Under the pieces are notes generated by a model. The model did not search any database. It was not told where the DNA came from and saw only the letters and a program-made list of their open reading frames with translations. DNA of 9,075 nt from Pararhodospirillum photometricum DSM 122 (GTDB taxonomy: Bacteria; Pseudomonadota; Alphaproteobacteria; Rhodospirillales; Rhodospirillaceae). This document shows positions 4,268 through 9,075 of the stretch, piece by piece. The DNA lies in the NCBI RefSeq assembly GCF_000284415.1, contig NC_017059.1, positions 2,859,805-2,868,879 of the forward strand, given 5' to 3'. Position 1 is the first letter of the stretch. Each line of letters starts with the position of its first letter. The position numbers were made by a program, and so were the translations under genes.

Positions 4268-4513
4268 ATGGAAAGCGAATGCTTTGGTTTTGGCGAGGCT
4301 ATTGAGATGCTCAATTGTGGTGAGCGCGTCGCTCGCGCCGGGTGGAATGGAAAGGGGATGTTCCTTTTCATGGTCGAGGTGTGGGGGTATGGCGGAGACA
4401 TGGCGCTCCCATGCCTCCCATTCATCGCCATGAAAACAGCAGACAACAAGGTGGTCCCGTGGCTTGCGTCGCAGACTGACGTTCTGGCCAAGGACTGGGT
4501 GTTGACCTCCTGA
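4268..4513 (+). CDS. tad2: DUF2829 / Tad2-family protein, Thoeris anti-defence
   Basis: Family members, including phage Tad2, are small proteins; Tad2 binds and sequesters the cyclic ADP-ribose signal made by ThsB, so that the ThsA effector is not activated. This 81-residue ORF has the family pattern in order: FGEAIEMLNCGERVARAGWNGKGMFLF (residues 8-34), then a short variable loop (YGGDM), PFIAMKTADNKVVPWLASQTDVLAKDWVL (51-79), where the family typically has PF-AMK-AD---VPWLASQTD-LA-DW. The start ATG has AGAGGGA (4257-4263) 4 nt upstream. It lies 15 nt after tRNA-Thr and ends 8 nt before tRNA-Lys, so it is embedded in the tRNA cluster. Family assignment is strong; anti-Thoeris activity for this particular member is inferred, since many DUF2829 proteins are untested. 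Confidence 0.85.
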   Translation: MESECFGFGEAIEMLNCGERVARAGWNGKGMFLFMVEVWGYGGDMALPCLPFIAMKTADNKVVPWLASQTDVLAKDWVLTS

Positions 4514-4521
4514 CGAGTAAA

Positions 4522-4597
4522 GCGCCCCTAGCTCAGGGGGTAGAGCGGCCGACTTTTAATCGGCGGGTCGGGGGTTCGAATCCCCCGGGGCGCACCA
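4522..4597 (+). tRNA. tRNA-Lys (anticodon UUU), element-borne copy
   Basis: 76 nt with encoded CCA. Perfect acceptor GCGCCCC/GGGGCGC, anticodon arm GCCGA-CTTTTAA-TCGGC, T-arm GGGGG-TTCGAAT-CCCCC. It reads AAA and AAG. It has the same anticodon as the chromosomal tRNA-Lys at 8385-8460 beside the integrase, but differs in the acceptor and T stems, so it is not a simple recent copy of it. Last tRNA of the cluster. Confidence 0.95.
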
Positions 4598-4847
4598 AAC
4601 ACCGCCCGGAGGCGGATCCTCCGGGCACCTCCCCAAGCCGCTCACGGGCGGTTTCGGTGGGTGCGGCAGGAAGTCCCTGCCGAAAGCTGGTCGAGGCAAT
4701 AACCACTGGTCGCCAAGGTGCAGTCCTGGCGAAAAAAGCCGTCAACCCGGCGCCTCGCGGACAACCGCTGGATCCAAGCGGAAAAAACCAGTGCCGGAGT
4801 AGCGCCCGGCCCGCACCCAACAAAAACAACCGGAGCAGGAGGATCAC
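4598..4847 (+). other. 250-nt gene-free interval with four consecutive hairpins
   Basis: No CDS seen. Four stem-loops follow in order: GCCCGGAGG/CCTCCGGGC, a perfect 9-bp stem with a 5-nt loop (4604-4626); CGGCAGG/CCTGCCG, a perfect 7-bp stem with a 5-nt loop (4664-4682); TCGCCAAGG/TCCTGGCGA with one mismatch and one G-T pair (4710-4732); and CCGCT/AGCGG (4765-4781). The last two are each followed at once by a run of six A. None has a T tract, so they are not obvious terminators on this strand. It may be an untranslated leader of the following operon, or a structured RNA. Confidence 0.5.
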
Positions 4848-5321
4848 GTGTTCACCGTTCACGTTCCGTTCTACCTGTCAAGCGTCCCCCTTCGCTACGA
4901 CAGGGACAAGACCCTCAATTCCATTCCGCCCGGCGTGCACCTCGTCCTGCCGGTCGAGGTCGAGGGGGTGGTTGCCCTCCACGTGTGGCCGACCGGCCGC
5001 CAGCCCGGCGGTGCCGTGAAATGGGATTGGGACGTGGTGGATGTGACTATCCACGCCTCCCAGGCCGGGGAGGTCGAGACCGTCGCCGTCCCGTATGGCG
5101 GCCTCGGCGAGTTCGGGGTTGCTGTGTTTGACGCCGTGAGCCGGGAAGCCGGCATGCGTCGGGCGGGTAAGACGTGGGTCATCGAGAAGTCGGCGCCAAC
5201 GCCCCTCATGGAGGCCATCGTCGCAGCCGCCGAGCAATTGCGGTCGTCAACGGGAGGCCGACAATCTGGGGCGACGGCGCCATCGGCCTTGTTCAGGCGT
5301 CCGGCCTTCTGGCCGACCTGA
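4848..5321 (+). CDS. Protein of unknown function; its 3' end is fused out of frame to a RecT-like gene
   Basis: A GTG start with AGGAGG (4837-4842) 5 nt upstream. The ORF has 157 residues. Residues 1-115 look like a genuine soluble beta-rich domain (HVPFYLSSVPLRY near the start; later KWDWDVVDVTIHA and TVAVPYGGLGEFGVAVFDAV), ending in AGKTWVIEK. No signal peptide or membrane segment, and no family recognised. From about residue 130 the frame reads across the RecT-like coding sequence in a different register, and the last ~25 residues (Arg/Ser/Pro-rich) are probably not native. The original C-terminus was therefore lost, or this gene ended near the junction. First gene of the right-hand operon. 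Confidence 0.6.
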   Translation: MFTVHVPFYLSSVPLRYDRDKTLNSIPPGVHLVLPVEVEGVVALHVWPTGRQPGGAVKWDWDVVDVTIHASQAGEVETVAVPYGGLGEFGVAVFDAVSREAGMRRAGKTWVIEKSAPTPLMEAIVAAAEQLRSSTGGRQSGATAPSALFRRPAFWPT

Positions 5322-5935
5322 CAGAGACGTTCGAGGGTGAGGGTGACAACCTGACCGCCGTGTGCACGGCAACGCGCGTGGGCCGGGCAAGCCCCATCGT
5401 CGGAAGGTTCAGCGTTGCCGATGCCAAGCGCGCCCAGCTTTGGGACAAGGCCGGGCCGTGGAAGCAACACCCGCGCCGCATGTTGCAGATGCGCGCGCGC
5501 GGGTTCTGCCTGCGAGACGGCTTTGCCGACGTTCTCCGAGGGCTTCGCCTTCGCGAAGAGGTCGTGGATTACGGCGCGGCCGTCATTGACGTAACGCCCC
5601 GCTCGGCTGGGGGCGCCGCTGCCTTGCTTGCAGATGAGATAGCGGGCGCAGACTTCGATCCTGTGACGGGGGAGGTCGGCGCAACCGCTGGCCCCATCCC
5701 CATCCCCGTCCCCGACAACGCCAGCGGCCTCAAGGACTACCCCGCATGGCTGCGCCTACTGGCGGACGCCCTGAGCGCCGCGCCGACGATCGAGCACTTC
5801 AACGCCATCCAGGAGGCCAACTCCGCCGAGATGGCCGAGGCCGAGCGGGCGGCGCCGAAGGCTTATGCGGGGCTGATGACGGCTATTGATGAGATGGCTA
5901 GGCGGCTTTTTGACCCTGACCAGGAGGCGAGGTAA
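5174..5935 (+). CDS. RecT-like phage single-strand annealing protein, N-terminus missing
   Basis: The conserved part starts near 5234 with IAVVNGRPTIWGD, then FSVADAKRAQLWDKAG, WKQHPRRMLQMRARGFCLRD and a following FADVLRGL. This is the core and C-terminal half of a RecT-type family common in alphaproteobacterial prophages, which pair complementary single strands in phage recombination. A complete member usually has roughly 100-130 residues before the 'NGRP..GD' motif. Here only ~25 residues are available, and they come from the out-of-frame tail of the upstream gene; the GTG at 5174 has no Shine-Dalgarno. A deletion that removed the start of this gene is the simplest reading. The C-terminal tail has a Pro-rich linker (PIPIPVPD) and a helical end. 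The stop TAA overlaps the next ATG (TAATG). The start given is only the first possible one; activity is doubtful. Confidence 0.6.
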   Translation: MGHREVGANAPHGGHRRSRRAIAVVNGRPTIWGDGAIGLVQASGLLADLTETFEGEGDNLTAVCTATRVGRASPIVGRFSVADAKRAQLWDKAGPWKQHPRRMLQMRARGFCLRDGFADVLRGLRLREEVVDYGAAVIDVTPRSAGGAAALLADEIAGADFDPVTGEVGATAGPIPIPVPDNASGLKDYPAWLRLLADALSAAPTIEHFNAIQEANSAEMAEAERAAPKAYAGLMTAIDEMARRLFDPDQEAR

Positions 5936-6201
5936 TGATCGACATCTGCGACCGCATTTGCGACGCGCTTTACGCCGACGGCGCGACCGATGAGCTTGCC
6001 GCCGAGGCGGTGGACGAGATCCGGGCGTTGCGGGCCGTCAACGCCGACGTGCTGGCGGCACTGAAAGAAATTGCCACCTTCGAAGCCCATGTTCGCTCCA
6101 ACTGGAGTTCGTTGCAGGACCTGGAGGAAATCAACAACGCACTATTCGAAGCGGTCATGGTTGCAGTGGCCGCGATCGCCAAGCTGGAGGGCGGGGAATG
6201 A
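5935..6201 (+). CDS. Small helical phage protein of unknown function
   Basis: The ATG overlaps the previous stop by 1 nt (TAATG), and GGAGGCGAGG lies just before it, so translation should be coupled. The 88-residue product is acidic and almost entirely helical: residues 2-60 alternate Asp/Glu/Arg with Ala/Leu/Ile (DELAAEAVDEIRALRAVNAD, VLAALKEIATFE), ending VAVAAIAKLEGGE. It resembles the small all-helical proteins of phage early operons; no named family recognised. The stop overlaps the next ATG by 4 nt (ATGA). Confidence 0.65.
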   Translation: MIDICDRICDALYADGATDELAAEAVDEIRALRAVNADVLAALKEIATFEAHVRSNWSSLQDLEEINNALFEAVMVAVAAIAKLEGGE

Positions 6202-6443
6202 CGCCCCTCCAGAAAGAAACCCTCAAGTCCATTAAGGCCGGCAATGTTAGAAAAATCATCATCTTTCGGCAGTCTGGCCCAAAAGTAAAATTAGAGGGGG
6301 CAAGACTCAATATCATCAATAGCCTCATTAAAAAAGGGCTTGTTGAAATCCGCTTTGCGCCAGGGGGCCTAAGGGTGTTGGGTATTTACATGCTGACCGA
6401 TGCCGGCCGCGAAGAGCTGTCAAGACTGGAGGAGTCGGCATGA
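6198..6443 (+). CDS. Small winged-helix-like phage protein
   Basis: It starts with an ATGA overlap with the previous gene; GGAGGGCGGGGA precedes it. Product of 81 residues: LQKETLKSIKAGNVR, a variable basic stretch, LNIINSLIKKGLVEIRF and LTDAGREELSRLEE. The order helix - helix - 'hxxLxxxGLV' - beta wing - 'LTDAGR' is the look of small winged-helix proteins common in prophage operons, so DNA binding is plausible but not shown. The middle third (about 6240-6340) is distinctly AT-rich compared with its neighbours. The stop TGA overlaps the next start ATG (ATGA). Confidence 0.6.
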   Translation: MTPLQKETLKSIKAGNVRKIIIFRQSGPKVKLEGARLNIINSLIKKGLVEIRFAPGGLRVLGIYMLTDAGREELSRLEESA

Positions 6444-7012
6444 TCACTGAAAAAATCGCCCGCACCCTTGCCGCGCGCCACCTGCAAAGCGCCGACATAA
6501 CGGGCGCCGACTTGCGGGATGATGTCTGGCGGCAAGAGCGGTTCATGGCGCCAGCAGAAAAGCTCGTGAATGACGTGATCGAAGCCGTCTTGCGTATCTT
6601 TAAGAGCGATGAGGGGGGTTTTCAATGGTGGGAGCGCCATTGCCGAGGGCGAAAAATGACTGACCGCCCCGCCAGGATCCAGCGCCTCCGCGCCAAGGGC
6701 TGGCGCATGCCGCCGGACACGGTCTACGTTGGGCGACCGACGATATGGGGGAACCATTTTGTGGTCGATCCCAGCCGAGCGGTTGATCACCCAGATTGGC
6801 GCCGTAACGTTGATTTCTGGAGCGTGTGGCCCGTCTCAGATGCCGCCACCGCCGTCCAGGCCTACCGCGAAATGGTGCTTGCTCAATGGTGGTTCCAAGA
6901 GCTCATTCCCGGGCTTCGCGGCAGAAATCTTGCCTGTTGGTGCCCACTGGACCAACCGTGTCATGCCGACGTTTTGCTGGAGATCGCTAATTCTCCGATC
7001 GGGGAGGGATAG
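6440..7012 (+). CDS. DUF4326 protein with an extra N-terminal segment
   Basis: Two parts in one 190-residue frame. Residues 1-72 (start MITEKIARTLAARHLQ; later WRQERFMAPAEKLVNDVIEA) resemble a small free-standing phage protein. Residues 73-190 are a DUF4326 domain: PARIQRLRAKGWRMP, then VYVGRPTIWGN with the typical GRPT.WGN, and LRGRNLACWCPLDQPCHADVLLE with the conserved CWC...CHAD Cys/His cluster, possibly a metal or redox site. The function of DUF4326 is not established. An internal ATG at 6656 lies exactly where a stand-alone DUF4326 protein would begin, with a weak GAGGG upstream, so either a fusion by loss of a stop or an internal second start is possible. The upstream start overlaps the previous stop (ATGA). 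Confidence 0.75.
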   Translation: MITEKIARTLAARHLQSADITGADLRDDVWRQERFMAPAEKLVNDVIEAVLRIFKSDEGGFQWWERHCRGRKMTDRPARIQRLRAKGWRMPPDTVYVGRPTIWGNHFVVDPSRAVDHPDWRRNVDFWSVWPVSDAATAVQAYREMVLAQWWFQELIPGLRGRNLACWCPLDQPCHADVLLEIANSPIGEG

Positions 7013-7014
7013 AA

Positions 7015-7260
7015 ATGGCCACCAGCGTCGTCATCCAGGCGTGGCCACGGGGACTGAGTGCTGAGCGGGCCGCCGCTTATGTTGGCCTTTCAGAGCAAAC
7101 CCTCGCCGCCCTAGTGGCGAAGGGGGACGCTCCGAATCCTGTATGGTTGTCCCCAGGTCGTAAGGTATGGCTTCGGGAAGATCTGGATGCTTGGCTGGAC
7201 CGGAAGGCCGGTCGCAGCCAGAATGATGAAGGTGCCGCCGCCTGGATGAAAGCGCTTTGA
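7015..7260 (+). CDS. AlpA/HTH_17-type DNA-binding protein, candidate excisionase
   Basis: An 81-residue protein. Residues 12-62 fit the MerR-like winged helix of AlpA and Xis proteins: LSAERAAAYVGLSEQTLAALVAKG, a turn, VWLSPGRKVWLREDLDAWLDR. Such proteins bend DNA at attachment sites and set the direction of recombination. GGGGAGGG (7001-7008) lies 6 nt before the ATG. It ends 1 nt before the integrase start, the usual xis-int pairing, so both should be translated from the same mRNA. The excisionase role rests on context and fold; a transcriptional regulator of int is an alternative. Confidence 0.75.
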   Translation: MATSVVIQAWPRGLSAERAAAYVGLSEQTLAALVAKGDAPNPVWLSPGRKVWLREDLDAWLDRKAGRSQNDEGAAAWMKAL

Positions 7261-7261
7261 G

Positions 7262-8308
7262 ATGTCACCCGTTGACCTGCCGTACCTAATTGTCTATCGG
7301 TCTGGAAACAAACGATACGCCTACTACCGACGCAGCGGGAAGCGAGTTCGTGTAACGGCGCCAGATGGCGCGGCGCTACTGCCGGGGGACGGCGGGTTCA
7401 TCGACGCCTACCAGCGCATCCACGCCTCTTTCGAGGTGGCGCCGCACCCGGCGTTTGGGCGCGGATCACTGGCGCATCTGATCGAGGACTACAAAAAGTC
7501 ACCAGAATTCAAAGAAAAATCAGAAAAAACAAGAAAAGATTATTCGACTTATCTTGAATTACTAAAAGTAAGTTACGGAAATCTTCCCGTTAAGACCATG
7601 CCACGCGATTTTATTTTTGCCCTGCGCGACAAGTATGCGAGTACACCCCGCAAAGCAAACTACATCATCCAAATGTTGCGGATCCTTTTTAACTACGCCC
7701 TGGACCGCCCCACCACATACGGCGTCACGGTGAACGTGGCGGCCCGACCGAAAGGCCTGAAGGAAGGGCCGGGTCACAAGCCATGGGAAGAAGCGCAGAT
7801 CGACGCCTTCCGCGCAACGTGGCCCGCCGGGACCTGGGAGCGCGTGGCGTTTGAATTGTGCCTCAATACCGGCCAGCGCGGTGGCGATGTGCTGGCAATG
7901 GAGCGGGGCCAGGTGGTGGGGGGTGTGATCAAGGTCCACCAAAAAAAGACCGGCGCGATGGTGGAAGTGAAGATCAGTACCGCCCTTGGGGACGTTCTGG
8001 GCCCCTGGCTGGCCGGGCTTGAGGGCGACAGGATTTTGGGCTCAATGCTGGCGGATGGCTTCCGGCACCGCATGTCAAGAGCATTCAAGACGGCCGGTTT
8101 GAAGGGCGTCACCACGCATGGCTTGCGCTACACGGCCGCAACCCGCTTGCGCGAGGTGGGAATGGACTGGGAGGATATCGCCGCAATCACCGGGCATCAA
8201 ACAGCCGAGATGACCCGGAAATACAGCGCCCAGAAGAAGAGGGCGAGCAAGGCTATTGACCGCCTTGACGAGTCCATGGCCAAGCCTAGAAAGACCCCAA
8301 GTGTCTAG
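7262..8308 (+). CDS. int: Tyrosine recombinase, phage integrase
   Basis: Catalyses site-specific insertion and excision through a covalent 3'-phosphotyrosine link. 348 residues, normal for phage integrases. The N-terminal ~60 residues (YRSGNKRYAYYRRSGKRVRV) look like an arm-binding/AP2-type module. Residues ~68-160 are the SAM-like core-binding domain, and ~172-330 the catalytic domain with the full active site: Arg206 in LNTGQRGGD, Lys228/229 in the beta-hairpin HQKKTGA, His286 and Arg289 in HGLRYTAATR, His312 in ITGHQ, and nucleophile Tyr321 in TRKYS. No strong ribosome binding site; translation is probably coupled to the excisionase gene 1 nt upstream. It lies 76 nt from the 3' end of tRNA-Lys, which is therefore the probable attachment site. 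Codons ~77-107 (7490-7580) form an AT-rich patch. Confidence 0.95.
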   Translation: MSPVDLPYLIVYRSGNKRYAYYRRSGKRVRVTAPDGAALLPGDGGFIDAYQRIHASFEVAPHPAFGRGSLAHLIEDYKKSPEFKEKSEKTRKDYSTYLELLKVSYGNLPVKTMPRDFIFALRDKYASTPRKANYIIQMLRILFNYALDRPTTYGVTVNVAARPKGLKEGPGHKPWEEAQIDAFRATWPAGTWERVAFELCLNTGQRGGDVLAMERGQVVGGVIKVHQKKTGAMVEVKISTALGDVLGPWLAGLEGDRILGSMLADGFRHRMSRAFKTAGLKGVTTHGLRYTAATRLREVGMDWEDIAAITGHQTAEMTRKYSAQKKRASKAIDRLDESMAKPRKTPSV

Positions 8309-8332
8309 CCGTCTGATCTGGAGTGTCTAGCC
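8300..8332 (+). repeat. 11-bp direct repeat pair after the integrase gene
   Basis: AGTGTCTAGCC occurs at 8300-8310 and again at 8322-8332, 22 bp apart, about two helical turns. The first copy includes the integrase stop codon. Spacing and position between int and the tRNA are as expected for recombinase arm-type or excisionase sites; binding is inferred. Confidence 0.55.
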
Positions 8333-8343
8333 TGGAAATCATG

Positions 8344-8376
8344 GCCGGATCTCAGCGATTAACGCATTGATCCGGC
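8344..8376. repeat. 8-bp inverted repeat between integrase and tRNA-Lys
   Basis: GCCGGATC (8344-8351) and GATCCGGC (8369-8376) are perfect arms around a 17-nt spacer, which has a small GCG/CGC stem of its own. TTTT follows 5 nt after the right arm (8382-8385). It could terminate int transcription weakly or be part of the attachment region. Confidence 0.45.
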
Positions 8377-8384
8377 TTAGATTT

Positions 8385-8460
<76 letters not shown>

Positions 8461-8510
8461 TCATGAAGGGATCTACCGGCGCGAGGCAGGCAGGTCCAGA
8501 AGGGAGCCGG

Positions 8511-8540
8511 GATATACGGCGGAACGACCGGACCTGTCAA
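8511..8540 (-). promoter_or_regulatory. Promoter of chromosomal tRNA-Lys
   Basis: On the minus strand a perfect -35 TTGACA (8540-8535) and -10 TATATC (8516-8511) are 18 nt apart, 50 nt before the tRNA 5' end. A strong consensus promoter is normal for a stable RNA gene. Confidence 0.75.
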
Positions 8541-8559
8541 CCAGATTTTTGCGAGGGCC

Positions 8560-9066
8560 TTACTTTACGTCGGCCGCGACGCGCAGGTGGACGATCTTGT
8601 CGGGATCGGTGACGGCGCCATTGGCCCGGGGATCGCCTTTTTTGATGCGGTCCACGAGATCCATGCCCTGGGTGACCTGCCCCCAGATGGAGTACTGGCC
8701 ATCCAGGTGGGTGGCCGGGGCCAGCATGATGAAGAACTGGCTGTTGGCGCTGTTGGGATTGGCGGTGCGGGCCATCGACAAGGCGCCGCGCACGTGGCGG
8801 GCCTTGGACGACGGGCTGAATTCGGCCGGGAGATCGGGCAGCTCGGAGCCGCCACGGCCGGTGCCGGTGGGATCGCCGCCTTGCACCATGAAGCCGTCGA
8901 TCACTCGGTGGAACACGGTGCCATCATAGAAGCCCTGGCGGGCCAGGGTCTTGATGCGGTCCACGTGCTTGGGCGCCAGATCGGGGCGCATTTCAATCAC
9001 CACACGGCCCGTTTCCAGGTCCATATAGAGTGTGTTTTCTGGATCGGCGGCCGTTGCGTCCGTCAT
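8560..9066 (-). CDS. ppiB: Peptidyl-prolyl cis-trans isomerase, cyclophilin type
   Basis: Speeds cis-trans isomerisation of Xaa-Pro bonds during protein folding. 168 residues, a complete single-domain bacterial cyclophilin with no signal peptide, so cytoplasmic (PpiB-like). Active-site features: FHRVIDGFMVQGGD (residues 52-65) with Arg54, Phe59 and Gln62; SMARTANPNSANSQFFI (97-113) with the usual Asn/Ser/Gln-Phe-Phe; HLDGQYSIWGQV (120-131) with Trp128 in the position bound by cyclosporin in human cyclophilin A. The minus-strand ATG at 9066-9064 is preceded by GGGATAGGA. High GC and a normal host-type sequence mark it as chromosomal, outside the element. It is separated from tRNA-Lys by 99 nt holding the tRNA promoter. 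Confidence 0.95.
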   Translation of the reverse strand: MTDATAADPENTLYMDLETGRVVIEMRPDLAPKHVDRIKTLARQGFYDGTVFHRVIDGFMVQGGDPTGTGRGGSELPDLPAEFSPSSKARHVRGALSMARTANPNSANSQFFIMLAPATHLDGQYSIWGQVTQGMDLVDRIKKGDPRANGAVTDPDKIVHLRVAADVK

Positions 9067-9075
9067 TCCTATCCC

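Noticed and set aside
4604..4626. Perfect 9-bp hairpin after tRNA-Lys as a rho-independent terminator
   Set aside because: No T tract follows on either strand, so it was kept only as a structured element.
3313..4862. Minus-strand ORFs over the tRNA cluster (3313-3510, 3507-4076, 4183-4491, 4533-4862) with phrases such as GRGGRDRTCDQ, GAGRRARTDD, and GGFEPPTRRL
   Set aside because: These are antisense translations of tRNA genes, a well-known source of false proteins. Each phrase maps onto the T-arm/acceptor part of a tRNA found here.

Overview
The window looks like the integrase-proximal end of a temperate phage, or a phage-derived integrated element, in the chromosome of a GC-rich Alphaproteobacterium. 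A Rhodospirillales-like host is my best guess from the style of the cyclophilin and phage proteins; no 16S or other marker is present. The host chromosome appears only at the right edge: a cyclophilin gene (8560-9066, minus) and tRNA-Lys(UUU) (8385-8460, minus), with the tRNA 3' end facing the integrase. This is the usual arrangement when an element has used a tRNA 3' end as its attachment site. The other attachment site is not in the window and presumably lies to the left.

Layout. Positions 1-1500 are AT-rich and look foreign: two leftward genes of unknown function (one only a few codons long), a divergent XRE-family repressor at 466-984 with an 18-bp perfect palindrome upstream, and a lipoprotein gene broken by two apparent single-A deletions. 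A leftward gene of unknown function (1442-1864) and a rightward operon starting with an ATP-dependent DNA ligase (2023-2925) diverge from a control region. That region carries two copies of a TGGGA-N4-TCCCA operator-like site, one of them inside the ligase promoter.

From 3175 to 4850 comes the most unusual stretch. Five tRNA genes (Pro-UGG, Met/Ile2-CAU, Ala-UGC, Thr-UGU, Lys-UUU) are interleaved with very small ORFs, a Tad2/DUF2829 anti-Thoeris protein gene (4268-4513), a decayed tRNA-like element, and two gene-free blocks rich in hairpins. I read it as a counter-defence and translation-support cassette; this is inference.

From 4848 to 8308 a tightly packed rightward operon carries a protein of unknown function, a RecT-like single-strand annealing protein that lacks its N-terminal part, two small genes of unknown function coupled by 1-4 bp stop/start overlaps, a DUF4326 protein with an extra N-terminal segment, an AlpA/HTH_17-type excisionase candidate, and a tyrosine recombinase with a complete R-K-H-R-H-Y active site. 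Between the integrase stop and tRNA-Lys there are 11-bp direct repeats and an 8-bp inverted repeat, candidates for recombinase arm sites, a terminator, or both.

How it fits together: the repressor and operators would control lysogeny; the ligase and RecT-like protein handle DNA during replication and recombination; the tRNA/Tad2 cassette would protect or support phage translation and block Thoeris signalling; Xis and Int move the element in and out of tRNA-Lys. Decay in the lipoprotein and RecT-like genes suggests that the element is partly degraded, unless the two A-run deletions are sequencing errors.
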